DNA from: Haloarcula marina
Lineage (GTDB): Archaea > Halobacteriota > Halobacteria > Halobacteriales > Haloarculaceae
DNA: 64,000 bases
Reading direction: 5' to 3'
Assembly (NCBI RefSeq): GCF_024218775.1
Contig: NZ_CP100404.1
Coordinates: 1,922,001-1,986,000 of the forward strand
In this document: piece by piece, positions 1 through 8,315 of the stretch
Numbering within the stretch: the first letter of the stretch is position 1
Layout of the letters: each line of letters begins with the position of its first letter
The notes under the pieces: model-generated
What the model was told of the DNA's origin: nothing
Seen by the model: only the letters and a program-made list of their open reading frames with translations
Database searches by the model: none
Program-made: the position numbers and the translations under genes

Positions 1-6
1 GAGTGT

Positions 7-402
7 ATGAGTCAGTCTTACAACCGCGGCACCGTCGAGGACTTCGGACGGTGGCGGGAGTTCTCGGCCGGGATGTGGGCCTGGATATTCCACAAGTTCA
101 CCGGCTGGGTTCTCGTGGGGTATCTGTTTACCCACATCGCCGTCCTCAGTACGTCCCTCGGTGGCGCCGAACTCTATACGAACACACTGCAGGGGCTCGA
201 AGCCCTGCTCATCGTTCGCTTCCTCGAAGTCGGACTGCTCGCCGTCGCCGTCTTCCACATTCTGAACGGCATTCGCCTGCTGATGGTGGACCTCGGTGTC
301 GGCCTCGAAGCACAGGACAAGAGCTTCTACGCGTCGCTGCTGCTGACCGGCGCCATCGTCGTCGGTAGCATCCCGACGTTCCTCGGGGGGCCGTTGGCGT
401 AA
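7..402 (+). CDS. sdhC: Succinate dehydrogenase cytochrome b subunit SdhC
   Basis: Membrane anchor subunit of succinate dehydrogenase (complex II), which with SdhD would hold heme b and the quinone site in the cytoplasmic membrane. The 131-residue protein shows three hydrophobic stretches (about residues 27-50, 65-88, 108-128) with histidines in the first two (HKFTGW, FTHIA, FHILNG) that are candidate heme ligands. It is the first gene of the contiguous sdhC-sdhD-sdhB-sdhA operon; its TAA stop overlaps the ATG of sdhD by one base. The start is the ATG six bases into the window, so any promoter lies outside. Identity is secure from operon order and size; the individual heme ligands are inferred. 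Confidence 0.92.
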   Translation: MSQSYNRGTVEDFGRWREFSAGMWAWIFHKFTGWVLVGYLFTHIAVLSTSLGGAELYTNTLQGLEALLIVRFLEVGLLAVAVFHILNGIRLLMVDLGVGLEAQDKSFYASLLLTGAIVVGSIPTFLGGPLA

Positions 403-767
403 TGGCCGAACACTACTCGTCCTTCGAGCGGGGCGGCCGTCGCTGGCTCCTGCAGCGTCTGACGGCGGTGTTCCTCATCGGCGTCCTCGCGTTCCACTTC
501 ATGCTGTTGCACTTCGTCAACCACGCGGCGGACATCACCTTCGCTGGGACGCAGGCGCGGATGGGACAGATTAGCTACTTCGCGACGATGTGGCTATTCC
601 TCGTGACGGCGACGTTCCACGGCGTCAACGGCGTCTACAACGCCCTCGTCAATCAGGGCATCAGCGGATCACAGAAGACCGCAGTGAAGTACGTCCTCGT
701 CGTCGCGGGCCTGCTTCTCGTCGCCCAGGGCACGCGGGTCGCACTCGCGATGAACGGGTTCCTCTAA
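402..767 (+). CDS. sdhD: Succinate dehydrogenase hydrophobic membrane anchor SdhD
   Basis: Second membrane anchor of complex II, 121 residues. Three transmembrane stretches are visible (about 18-40, 62-84, 95-115). Histidines in FHFMLLHFVNHA and in FHGVNGVYNALV lie within or at the edge of the helices, as in other SdhD proteins, and one may be an axial heme b ligand. It overlaps sdhC by one base and is followed three bases later by sdhB, so the proteins are made from one transcript. The RG-G-RR sequence near the N-terminus fits a cytoplasmic positive flank. Confidence 0.92.
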   Translation: MAEHYSSFERGGRRWLLQRLTAVFLIGVLAFHFMLLHFVNHAADITFAGTQARMGQISYFATMWLFLVTATFHGVNGVYNALVNQGISGSQKTAVKYVLVVAGLLLVAQGTRVALAMNGFL

Positions 768-770
768 ACA

Positions 771-1655
771 ATGAGTACACAGATAGAACAACAGGAGACC
801 GAGACGGAAGAACAGGAGGCCGAACCAGAGGTGGAGTCGCCGGGCGACCGCCGCCGGGCGGCGAAACGACAACGACAGACCGAACGGGACATCCAGCGTG
901 AGACGGAGGAGGAGACGCTGGACGACGAGGAGACGGTCACCCTGAAAGTGTTCCGCTACGACCCCGAAGTCGAGGGGAAGCAGGAACCGCGATTCGACGA
1001 CTTCGCCGTCCCCTTCCACAAGGGGATGACCGTGCTCGACGCGCTTATCTACGCCCGGGACCGCTACGACTCCTCGCTCACGTTCCGCCACTCCTGCCGA
1101 CAGGCGGTGTGTGGTTCGGACGCGCTGTTCGTCAACGGCAGGCAGCGACTCGGTTGTAAGACCCAGCTATCGGACCTGGAGGACCCGGTCCGCATCGAAC
1201 CGCTCCCCCACCAAGAGGTCGTCAAGGACCTCGTCGTGGACATGGAGCACTTCTACGACCAGATGGAGGCCGTCGAACCGTACTTCGACGCCGACGAACT
1301 CCCCGAGGACAGCCTCGAAGAGCAGCGCCAGACCCGAGAGAACCGCGAGAAAGTGAAGATGTCGACGCGGTGTATCTGGTGCGGCGCGTGCATGTCCTCG
1401 TGTAACATCGCGGCCGGGGACAACGAGTACCTCGGCCCGGCCGCCATCAACAAGGCCTACCGGTTCGCGATGGACGAGCGCGAAGGCGAGAACCGCAAGC
1501 AAGAACGCCTCCGCATCATCGAGCAGGAACACGGCGTCTGGCGGTGCCAGACCCAGTTCTCCTGTACTGAAGTGTGCCCGAAGGACATCCCCCTGACCGA
1601 GCACATCCAAGAGTTGAAGCGCGAAGCGGTGAAGAACAACCTCAAGTTCTGGTAG
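771..1655 (+). CDS. sdhB: Succinate dehydrogenase iron-sulfur subunit SdhB
   Basis: Electron-transfer subunit of complex II carrying three Fe-S clusters between FAD and quinone. The 294-residue protein has an extra acidic N-terminal extension of about 50 residues compared with bacterial SdhB (about 238). The [2Fe-2S] motif is Cys109-x4-Cys114-x2-Asp117-x11-Cys129; the third ligand is Asp, as in E. coli SdhB. The C-terminal ferredoxin domain has CIWCGACMSSC (about 200-210) and a later CTEVCPKDIP. Third gene of the sdhCDBA operon, three bases after sdhD and 40 bases before sdhA. Confidence 0.96.
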   Translation: MSTQIEQQETETEEQEAEPEVESPGDRRRAAKRQRQTERDIQRETEEETLDDEETVTLKVFRYDPEVEGKQEPRFDDFAVPFHKGMTVLDALIYARDRYDSSLTFRHSCRQAVCGSDALFVNGRQRLGCKTQLSDLEDPVRIEPLPHQEVVKDLVVDMEHFYDQMEAVEPYFDADELPEDSLEEQRQTRENREKVKMSTRCIWCGACMSSCNIAAGDNEYLGPAAINKAYRFAMDEREGENRKQERLRIIEQEHGVWRCQTQFSCTEVCPKDIPLTEHIQELKREAVKNNLKFW

Positions 1656-1695
1656 TCCTAAGCGACGCCAGACACGCTACTACTTTCCACACACT

Positions 1696-3522
1696 ATGTA
1701 CGAACACGACGTTATCGTGGTCGGCGCGGGTGGCGCTGGCCTCCGTGCGGCTATCGCAGCGGACGAAGAGGGCGCAGACGTCGCCCTCGTGACGAAACTC
1801 CATCCGGTCCGCAGTCACACGGGCGCGGCAGAGGGAGGCATCAACGCCTCGCTCCGGGAGGGCGACTCCTGGGACCTGCACGCCTACGACACGATGAAAG
1901 GCTCCGACTACCTCGGGGACGCCCCGGCGATAGACACCTTCGCCAAGACGGCCCCCGAGGAAGTCATCCAACTCGAACACTGGGGGATGCCGTTCTCCCG
2001 CGAGGACGACGGCCGCGTCTCCCAGCGCCCCTTCGGCGGGATGTCGTTCCCCCGGACCACGTACGCGGGCGCTGAGACCGGACACCACCTCCTGCACACG
2101 ATGTACGAGCAGGCGGTCAAGCGCGGCATCGAAGTGTACGACGAGTGGTACGTCACCAACCTCGCGGTGACCGACCACGACGACCCAGAAGACCGGGAAT
2201 GTCACGGCTGTGTCGCCTACGACATCAAGTCCGGCAAGATAGAGGGCTTCCGCGCGAAGGGCGGCGTCATCCTCGCGACGGGCGGCCTCGGGCAGGCCTT
2301 CGACCACACGACCAACGCCGTCGCCAACACTGGCGACGGATGCGCGATGGCCTACCGCGCCGGCGTTCCGATGGAGGACATGGAGATGATTCAGTTCCAC
2401 CCGACGACGCTCCCGTCGACGGGCGTGCTCATCTCCGAGGGTGTCCGCGGTGAGGGCGGCATCCTCTACAACGACGACGAGGAGCGGTTCATGTTCGAGT
2501 ACGGCTACGCGAACAACGACGGCGAACTCGCCTCTCGTGACGTGGTCTCCCGCGCGGAACTCACCGAGGTCAACGAGGGCCGCGGTATCGAGGACGAGTA
2601 CGTCGACCTGGACATGCGCCACCTCGGCGAGGAGCGCATCCTCGACCGACTGGAGAACATCCTCCACCTCGCGGAGGACTTCGAGGGCGTCGACGGCCTC
2701 GACGAACCGATGCCGGTCAAGCCCGGCCAGCACTACGCCATGGGCGGCGTCGAGTGCGACGAGAACGGTGAGACCTGTATCGAGGGCCTCTACGCCGCTG
2801 GCGAGACGGCCTGCGTCTCCCTCCACGGCGCGAACCGCCTCGGCGGGAACGCCCTGCCCGAACTGCTCGTCTTCGGCGCGCGCGCCGGGTACCACGCCGC
2901 TGGCAAGGACATGAAGACCGCGGAGATTCAGACCGGGCCGTCCGCCAAGAGCGAGGACGGGGACGTGCAACCGCCCGTCGCGCCCGGCGCTGTCGACGCG
3001 GGCGACGAAGACGTGGCCGCCGACGGCGCGGCCGTCGAACCCACCGGCGTCATCGAGAACGCCGTCGAACGGGAGCAAGACCGCGTCGAGACGTTGCTGG
3101 AAGACGACGGCATCAACCACGCCGAAGTCCGGGCCGACGTGCAGGAGACGATGACCCAGAACGTCAACGTCTTCCGGGAAGAAGAGAGCCTGAAGACGGC
3201 TCTCCGTGACCTCCGGACCGCCCGCGAGGAGTACGAACACGTCGCCGTCGCCGACCCGTCGCGCACCTACAACACGGACCTCATCCACACCATCGAGACG
3301 CGCAACATCCTCGACGTGGCCGAGGCCATCACGCTCGGTGCGCTGGCCCGCGAGGAGTTCCGCGGCGCGCACTGGCGCGCGGAGTTCCAGGAGCGCCGCG
3401 ACGAGGAGTGGATTAAGCACACGATGCTCGCGTGGAACGAGGGCACGCCGGAACTGTACTACAAGCCGGTCATCCTCGAAGGCGACGAGGAGACGTACGA
3501 ACCGAAAGAGCGGAGCTACTGA
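1696..3522 (+). CDS. sdhA: Succinate dehydrogenase flavoprotein subunit SdhA
   Basis: Catalytic subunit oxidising succinate to fumarate in the TCA cycle. The 608-residue sequence begins with a Rossmann FAD motif (GAGGAGLRAA, residues 10-19) and has RSHTGAAEGG (40-49), whose His41 is the expected covalent FAD attachment site. Active-site features include HPTTLPSTGVLISEGVRGEGG and the capping ARG/HGANRLGGNALPELLVFG region. After about residue 415 there is an Asp/Glu/Ala-rich insertion (SEDGDVQPP...) typical of haloarchaeal enzymes before the C-terminal helical domain. Last gene of the operon; the 40-base gap after sdhB shows no obvious separate promoter. Confidence 0.96.
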   Translation: MYEHDVIVVGAGGAGLRAAIAADEEGADVALVTKLHPVRSHTGAAEGGINASLREGDSWDLHAYDTMKGSDYLGDAPAIDTFAKTAPEEVIQLEHWGMPFSREDDGRVSQRPFGGMSFPRTTYAGAETGHHLLHTMYEQAVKRGIEVYDEWYVTNLAVTDHDDPEDRECHGCVAYDIKSGKIEGFRAKGGVILATGGLGQAFDHTTNAVANTGDGCAMAYRAGVPMEDMEMIQFHPTTLPSTGVLISEGVRGEGGILYNDDEERFMFEYGYANNDGELASRDVVSRAELTEVNEGRGIEDEYVDLDMRHLGEERILDRLENILHLAEDFEGVDGLDEPMPVKPGQHYAMGGVECDENGETCIEGLYAAGETACVSLHGANRLGGNALPELLVFGARAGYHAAGKDMKTAEIQTGPSAKSEDGDVQPPVAPGAVDAGDEDVAADGAAVEPTGVIENAVEREQDRVETLLEDDGINHAEVRADVQETMTQNVNVFREEESLKTALRDLRTAREEYEHVAVADPSRTYNTDLIHTIETRNILDVAEAITLGALAREEFRGAHWRAEFQERRDEEWIKHTMLAWNEGTPELYYKPVILEGDEETYEPKERSY

Positions 3523-3528
3523 CGCCGT

Positions 3529-3672
3529 TCAGGGCGCGCCGACGAGGACGAACTGACTCTCGGTATCGCCGTTCCCTATCTGTCTGACCGAGTGCGGGTC
3601 GATTCTGAGTGCACCGCCAGCGGTTAGCTCGACCGCCTCGCCATTCGTGGAACTGCATTTCGTGTAGGTCAC
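3529..3672 (-). pseudogene. C-terminal remnant of a cupin-domain protein
   Basis: On the minus strand the last 45 or so codons read GEAVELTAGGALRIDP followed by HSVRQIGNGDTESQFVLVGAP, which closely matches the end of small haloarchaeal cupin proteins (normal pattern GEAV-L-AGDALRI-P...RQI-NGD-ES-FVL-GAP). The upstream two thirds of the cupin, including the metal-binding His/Glu motif, is missing. The interval given starts at an in-frame GTG and would encode only 47 residues; a functional small protein is not excluded but a gene relic between sdhA and the amidohydrolase is more likely. Its stop lies seven bases from the convergent sdhA stop. Confidence 0.5.
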
Positions 3673-3769
3673 GCCCGAACGTCCGCTCTCGGTTCGGAAA
3701 TGCGCACTTCCAATCTGACTGGACTCACCCGAACGGCTTTGCCCCGACCGACCCACTGTTGATGTGAGA

Positions 3770-5071
3770 ATGCTGGTTTCGGGAACTGTCGTCGCCGATA
3801 GCGAGACGGTCGTCGAAGACGGGGCCGTCGTGACTGCCGACGGAAAAATCGCGTTCGTCGGAGCGGCGAGTGCGGCGAGAGAGGCGTACCCGGACCACGA
3901 ACGCCGCCGTGTCGACATCGTGGCCCCGGGACTGGTCGGCGGACACGTCCACAGCGTCCAGAGCCTCGGCCGTGGTATCGCCGACGACGTGCCCTTACTG
4001 GAGTGGTTAGAAGACCACGTCCTGCCGATGGAGGCCGCTCTCGACGCGGAGTCGACGCGCGTCGCCGCGGCGCTCGGCTATCTGGAGTGTCTCGAAAGCG
4101 GCGTCACTACCGTCGTCGACCACCTCACCGTCGACCACGCGAGCGAGGCGTTCGAGGCCGCTGGCGAGGTGGGCATCCGCGGTCTCCTCGGAAAGGTGTT
4201 GATGGACCGCGACGCCCCCGAGGGTTTGCTCGAACCAGCGGACGCGGCCCTCGAAGAGTCCGAGCGCCTCATCGAGCGGTATCACGGCGCGTTCGACGAC
4301 CGTCTCCGATACGCGGTGACGCCGCGATTCGCCCTCAGTTGCTCGGAAACACTACTCCGCGGGGCCCGCGCCCTCGCCGACGAACATCCCGGGGTCCGAA
4401 TCCACACGCACGCGAGCGAGAACCGCGACGAAGTCGCGGAGGTGACAGCGCGGACCGGAATGCGAAACATCGAATGGCTCGACGAGGTGGGCCTGACCGG
4501 TCCGGACGTGACGCTCGCCCACTGCGTTTGGACCGAAGACGCAGAGCGTGAGATACTGGCCGAAACGAATACCTGCGTCACGCACTGCCCGTCGGCGAAC
4601 ATGAAACTCGCCAGCGGCGTCGCACCCGTCCCGGACTATCTGGACCGCGGTATCACCGTCGCCCTTGGCAACGACGGCCCGCCCTGCAACAACACGCTGG
4701 ACGCCTTCACGGAGATGCGACAGGCCGCCCTGCTCCAGTCGGTCGACCGACTCGACGCGACAGCGCTCTCGGCCCCGACGGTGTTCGAGATGGCGACCCG
4801 CAACGGTGCGCGGGCCGCCGGATTCGACGACATCGGCGCATTGCGACCGGGTTTCAGAGCCGACCTCGTCGGCCTGACGACCGAGGTGTCACGGGCGACG
4901 CCGATTCACGACCCCATCTCACACCTCGTCTACGGTGCCCACGGCGACGACGTGGAGTTCACGATGGTCGACGGCGACGTGGTGTACGCCGACGGCGAAC
5001 ACCGAACCGTCGACGCCGCCGCCATTCGCCGTAGAGCGCGCGAACTGGCGACCCAGTTCCAGCCCGAGTGA
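3770..5071 (+). CDS. Amidohydrolase of the SAH/MTA/5'-deoxyadenosine deaminase type
   Basis: Metal-dependent hydrolase of the amidohydrolase superfamily, TIM-barrel fold, about 433 residues. Visible metal ligands are the HxH in GGHVHSVQSLGRG, His in IHTHASEN, His in LAHCVW and Asp in LGNDGPPCNN; the CPSANMKLASGVAP and GNDGPPCNNTLD motifs are typical of the S-adenosylhomocysteine / 5-methylthioadenosine deaminase clade (TrzA/MtaD-like). It would deaminate an adenosine or related heterocycle in the cytoplasm. ATG at 3770 was chosen over the GTG two codons upstream; both fit. Single transcription unit, ending 50 bases before the tRNA-like gene. The exact substrate is not decided by sequence. Confidence 0.85.
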   Translation: MLVSGTVVADSETVVEDGAVVTADGKIAFVGAASAAREAYPDHERRRVDIVAPGLVGGHVHSVQSLGRGIADDVPLLEWLEDHVLPMEAALDAESTRVAAALGYLECLESGVTTVVDHLTVDHASEAFEAAGEVGIRGLLGKVLMDRDAPEGLLEPADAALEESERLIERYHGAFDDRLRYAVTPRFALSCSETLLRGARALADEHPGVRIHTHASENRDEVAEVTARTGMRNIEWLDEVGLTGPDVTLAHCVWTEDAEREILAETNTCVTHCPSANMKLASGVAPVPDYLDRGITVALGNDGPPCNNTLDAFTEMRQAALLQSVDRLDATALSAPTVFEMATRNGARAAGFDDIGALRPGFRADLVGLTTEVSRATPIHDPISHLVYGAHGDDVEFTMVDGDVVYADGEHRTVDAAAIRRRARELATQFQPE

Positions 5072-5120
5072 TGTCATCCCGTCACATATTTGCCTTCGGA
5101 CCACGAAGAAATGTGCGTCT

Positions 5121-5222
5121 GGAAGGGTGGCTCAGTGGTAGAGCGCTGCCAGCCAACGTGCCAGAATCGGTTCGGCAGTTTCCCTCGCAGGGCTCCGCGT
5201 GGTTCGAATCCCGCCCCTTCCA
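5121..5222 (+). tRNA. Atypical tRNA-like gene, specificity unassigned
   Basis: Folding by eye gives a 7-bp acceptor stem (5121-5127 with 5215-5221, GGAAGGG/CCCTTCC, then A), a D arm GCTC-AGTGGTA-GAGC (5130-5144), and a T loop TTCGAAT (5203-5209). Anomalies: the anticodon-like stem CTGCC (5146-5150) / GGCAG (5174-5178) closes a 23-base loop without the expected T33, an extra hairpin CCCT/AGGG lies at 5182-5192, and the T stem GCG(T)GG/CCCGC needs a bulged T at 5200. An intron in the anticodon loop or a degenerate class II tRNA are both possible. The A/T-rich CATATTT at about 5089-5095 could be its TATA box. Confidence 0.5.
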
Positions 5223-5367
5223 CTTTGTCTCGAACGAACGAGAGTGGCACGTGGGGAACACGGGATTCGAGCACGGCAGGCGCGTGCAACGCGAGTGTCC
5301 GTAGCCGCGACTGGCAGAAATTGGGGTGACAGCAAACGTGGTGCCGGTAGCCGTCGAACTACCGACG

Positions 5368-5526
5368 ATGCTTCCCACCGGCCCCGGTGCAATCGGCGAG
5401 ACGCCCGCGTTGCTCGTCATCGACCCGCAACGAGACTTCCTCGACCCCGAAGGGGCCGTCTACTGCCCGTCGTCGTCCGTCGGCGACACCGAGCGCGTCA
5501 AAGAGACCGGTCGTGTCGTCAGGTGA
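5368..5526 (+). pseudogene. Truncated isochorismatase/nicotinamidase-like gene, N-terminal fragment
   Basis: From ATG 5368 the frame gives 52 residues with LLVIDPQRDFLDPEGAVYCP, the N-terminal signature of cysteine hydrolases of the isochorismatase/nicotinamidase family (catalytic Asp in D-P-Q-xD-F). A full member has about 190 residues with a catalytic Lys and Cys; here the frame stops soon after GDTERVKETGRVV and the following plus-strand DNA in no frame continues the family. The break near 5520 abuts an unrelated coding remnant on the other strand. Interpreted as a gene cut by deletion or recombination between two tRNA genes. Confidence 0.6.
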
Positions 5527-5687
5527 GTCGATTTGCGCGTCGTCGACCGTCAGGGGCCGGACGACGAAGTCACTCGTCGCAATCTCCTCCGGTACGTCGC
5601 CAGGCGTCGGCAGTAAGTCGGGCGTTTCGAACGGCACGACCCACAGATACGTGGCGTCGGCTATCGGCGTTGTGACTGCGGTGACTC
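5515..5687 (-). pseudogene. Short coding remnant on the minus strand, family not recognised
   Basis: Within a longer open frame, the stretch YLWVVPFETPDLLPTPGDVP followed by EEIATSDFVVRPLTVDDAQID has codon use and acidity like a real haloarchaeal protein, with the frame degenerating on both sides. No start codon with context and no full domain are visible. It meets the isochorismatase-like fragment near 5515-5526, as expected for a deletion junction. I do not recognise the family; it could be a chance open frame. Confidence 0.25.
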
Positions 5688-5825
5688 TTACCTCGCCCCG
5701 TCCGGAGATTGGTCTGGGGGAGTAGCGTCGGAAGGAATTTTGCGTGGGTGCAGTCCCAAGGGAGTGCACCTGCATCGTCCCGGCGGCGACGCCGCCGTGT
5801 GTCGGTGGAGTGGTCCACCATGCGA

Positions 5826-5910
<85 letters not shown>

Positions 5911-6042
5911 ACGCTCTGTCTTACTGCACTCAATCGTATCCCGCGGTCCAATAAAAGGGCTTTCGTTTGCGATGCACCGCGAGACACAGTGCCATTCTGT
6001 CGAACCGGACGTTTGAAATACGACGAAGCCGCTACCGGGGGC

Positions 6043-6546
6043 ATGGCGAAATACTCGACCGGCAGTGGGGGTGACAGCGCCGGCGGGAACTGCGAACTCT
6101 GTGGCGCTGACGGTGGCGACCTCCAGACCGCTACCGTCGCGGGCGCGACCCTGCAGGTGTGTCGCGACTGCGCGAACAACCACGGCGAGAACACGCAGTC
6201 ACAGAGCAGTGACAGTTCTCGCGACGACCGGGACCGCGCGCGACGGGCGGCACAGAACACGGCGCGGCTACAGGACTCGCAGACCCCCGACGCCTCCCAC
6301 TGGGAGGACGGCGCGGAGTACGACGGCGACCAACTCCCCTACCTCGTGAAGGATTACGGGACGCGCGTCACGAAGGCCCGGCAGGAGGAAGGTCTCCAGA
6401 CGAGCGAACTCGCCGAGGAACTGGAGTTGGACGAGAGCGACGTTCTCGCCGTCGAGCAGGGGCGGGCGACGCAGGCCAACGTCGGCGGGTCGACCATCGC
6501 CGTCCTCGAAGACTACCTCGACATCGAACTCGCGGACGGTCGCTGA
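6043..6546 (+). CDS. Archaeal multiprotein-bridging factor 1 (MBF1) homologue
   Basis: Transcription/translation-associated helix-turn-helix protein, 167 residues. An N-terminal zinc ribbon (CELCGADGGD ... CRDCANNHG, CxxC-x-CxxC) is followed by a polar linker rich in Ser/Asp/Arg and a C-terminal Cro/C1-type HTH (LVKDYGTRVTKARQEEGLQT then SELAEELELDESDVLAVEQG). This order is the archaeal aMBF1 architecture; aMBF1 has been linked to ribosomal subunits and to TBP bridging in other archaea. ATG 6043 was chosen because the open frame upstream is non-coding and the TTTGAAATA at 6012-6020 is a fitting TATA element 23 bases before the start. Monocistronic. Confidence 0.88.
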   Translation: MAKYSTGSGGDSAGGNCELCGADGGDLQTATVAGATLQVCRDCANNHGENTQSQSSDSSRDDRDRARRAAQNTARLQDSQTPDASHWEDGAEYDGDQLPYLVKDYGTRVTKARQEEGLQTSELAEELELDESDVLAVEQGRATQANVGGSTIAVLEDYLDIELADGR

Positions 6547-6606
6547 GCGCGGTTTCTGTCCGACGGCGGACATAGACCTTTGGTACTACCACGCATAGGC
6601 GAGGCC

Positions 6607-7734
6607 ATGGACTTCTCGCCCGAGCAGCGAGCCATCAAGGAGACGGTCAGGGAGTTCGCGGCCGAGGAAATCCGGCCGGGGACGCGCGAGGCGGACCGCG
6701 ACGAAGTGTTTCCCGAGGGCGTCTGGGACGCTCTCGCAGAGATGGACCTCACGGGCCTGACGACCCCCGCCGAGTACGGCGGGTTCGACGCGGATTCGCG
6801 CACGTACGCTATCGTCAACGAGGAACTCGCCTACGGGTCGCTGGCCGTCGCCACCGCGCTGTCGGTCCACTGTCTGGCGACCTCCTGTATCGCGGAGTTC
6901 GCCGACGAGGCGGTCCGCGAGGAGTGGCTTCCCGAGATGGTCGACGGCCGCCCGGTCGGCGCGTTCGCACTCTCGGAACCGCAGGCCGGGTCGAACCCGC
7001 GCGCGATGACCACCGTGGCCCGGGAAGACGGGAACGAATACGTCCTCGACGGCGAGAAGCAGTGGATAACCAACGGCGCTCGCTCGGGCGTCGTCGTCGT
7101 GTTCGCGAAGACGGACCGCGACGACGCCGACTCGATAACCCAGTTCCTCGTCCCGAAAGACAGCGAAGGGCTGACCGTCGGGGACCCGGAGGACAAACTC
7201 GGCCTCCGCGCCAGCGATACGACGCCGCTCACGTTCGACGGGGTCCGCATCCCCGAACGGTATCGACTCACCGAGGTCGGTGAGGGGTTGGCCGCCGCGC
7301 TGTCGATTCTCAACGGAGGCCGGGTCGCCATCGCGGCCCAAGCCGTCGGCCTCGCCCAATCCGCGCTCGACGAATCGCTGGCCTACGCCAGCGAACGGGA
7401 GCAGTTCGACCGCCCCATCGCGGACATCCAGACGATTCGGCACAAACTCGCCGAGATGGCGACGACCGTACAGGCGGGTCGACTGCTCACGTGGGATGCC
7501 GCGGGTCGGATGGACCGGGGCGAAGACGCTCGGCAAGCGGCGAGCATGGCGAAGTACTTCGCCAGCGAAGGAGCGGTCGACGTGGCCAACGAGGCCGTCC
7601 AGATTCACGGCGGCTACGGCTACACGACCGAGTATCCCGTCGAGCGCCTGTACCGCGACGCGAAGGTGACGACCATCTACGAGGGAACCACGGAGATACA
7701 GAAGAACGTCATCGCTCGGTCGCTCCTCGACTGA
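6607..7734 (+). CDS. acd: Acyl-CoA dehydrogenase
   Basis: FAD enzyme introducing the alpha-beta double bond in acyl-CoA, probably in fatty-acid or branched-chain amino-acid breakdown. The 375-residue protein spans N-terminal helical domain, middle beta domain (ALSEPQAGSNPRAMTT; QWITNGARSG) and C-terminal helices (GREQFDRPI-type SEREQFDRPIADIQTIRHKL; IHGGYGYTTEYPVERLYRDA). Glu in TIYEGTTEIQKN aligns with the catalytic base of medium-chain enzymes. Start at ATG 6607 gives the conserved MDFSPEQRAIKETVREFA beginning. No ETF genes are adjacent, so substrate chain length is not set by context. Confidence 0.93.
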   Translation: MDFSPEQRAIKETVREFAAEEIRPGTREADRDEVFPEGVWDALAEMDLTGLTTPAEYGGFDADSRTYAIVNEELAYGSLAVATALSVHCLATSCIAEFADEAVREEWLPEMVDGRPVGAFALSEPQAGSNPRAMTTVAREDGNEYVLDGEKQWITNGARSGVVVVFAKTDRDDADSITQFLVPKDSEGLTVGDPEDKLGLRASDTTPLTFDGVRIPERYRLTEVGEGLAAALSILNGGRVAIAAQAVGLAQSALDESLAYASEREQFDRPIADIQTIRHKLAEMATTVQAGRLLTWDAAGRMDRGEDARQAASMAKYFASEGAVDVANEAVQIHGGYGYTTEYPVERLYRDAKVTTIYEGTTEIQKNVIARSLLD

Positions 7735-7772
7735 GCGAAGCGCCTTTGCGAACCGCTGGCGTAACGGCGAGC

Positions 7773-8315
7773 GTGACCTACGACGCCGTCGTCTACGACC
7801 TCGATGGAACGCTCGTCCGCCTCGCCGTGGACTGGGGGGCCGTCGCCAGCGACGTGGCCCGCGTCCTCAGAGACCGCGACGTGGACCCGGGTGACGCCGG
7901 ACTCTGGGGGATGTTGGAACGCGCCGACGAGACGGGCCACCGCCCGGTCGTCGAGGAGACGATTACCGAGTACGAACGCGAAGGCGCGCGAAACTCCGAC
8001 CGTCTCGCCTTGGCGGACGGCCTGCCCCACTCGGTGCCGGTGGGCGTCTGTTCGCTCAACGCAGAAGTCGCCTGCCGACTCGCGTTGGAAACCCACGACC
8101 TCCAGTCGACGGTCGGTCCGGTCGTGGGCCGCGACACCGTCGGGTCTTCGAAACCGAATCCCGAGGGCCTCCTGACCGTGGTCGACGAACTCGGTGCCGA
8201 CCCGGAATCGACCGTCTTCGTCGGTGATTCGGAGAGCGACGCCGAAACCGCGCGGCGCGCCGGGACGGCTTTCGAGTGGGCGAGCGAGTTCAGTCAGCGC
8301 CGGTATCGGGCGTAG
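7773..8315 (+). CDS. HAD-superfamily hydrolase
   Basis: Phosphatase-like haloacid-dehalogenase fold protein, 180 residues. Motif I is YDLDGTLV with the nucleophilic Asp, motif II lies in VGVCSLNAEVACR, motif III Lys is in GSSKPNPEGL, and motif IV is FVGDSESDAETARRAG. The GTG start at 7773 gives the standard beginning VTYDAVVYDLDGTL and follows acyl-CoA dehydrogenase by 38 bases. Substrate unknown; phosphoglycolate-phosphatase-like proteins have this layout. Its last 22 bases overlap the convergent DUF5822-type gene. Confidence 0.85.
   Translation: MTYDAVVYDLDGTLVRLAVDWGAVASDVARVLRDRDVDPGDAGLWGMLERADETGHRPVVEETITEYEREGARNSDRLALADGLPHSVPVGVCSLNAEVACRLALETHDLQSTVGPVVGRDTVGSSKPNPEGLLTVVDELGADPESTVFVGDSESDAETARRAGTAFEWASEFSQRRYRA

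Larger units (their letters stand above)
5223..5825. other. Decayed spacer between two tRNA genes
   Basis: About 600 bases with no intact gene. It holds the truncated isochorismatase-like fragment, an opposite-strand coding remnant, a stretch at about 5255-5280 that resembles a T-arm (ATTCGAGC inside CGGGATTCGAGCAC), and small hairpins such as GGTAG/CTACC near 5347-5363. Flanking tRNA genes are frequent integration targets, so this could be the scar of a lost element; no integrase or clear att duplication is visible. Confidence 0.5.

Noticed and set aside
1642-3420. 592-residue open frame on the minus strand opposite sdhA
   Set aside because: Composition is Val/Asp/Arg/His-rich antisense shadow of a high-GC gene; no domain, and the plus-strand gene is certain.
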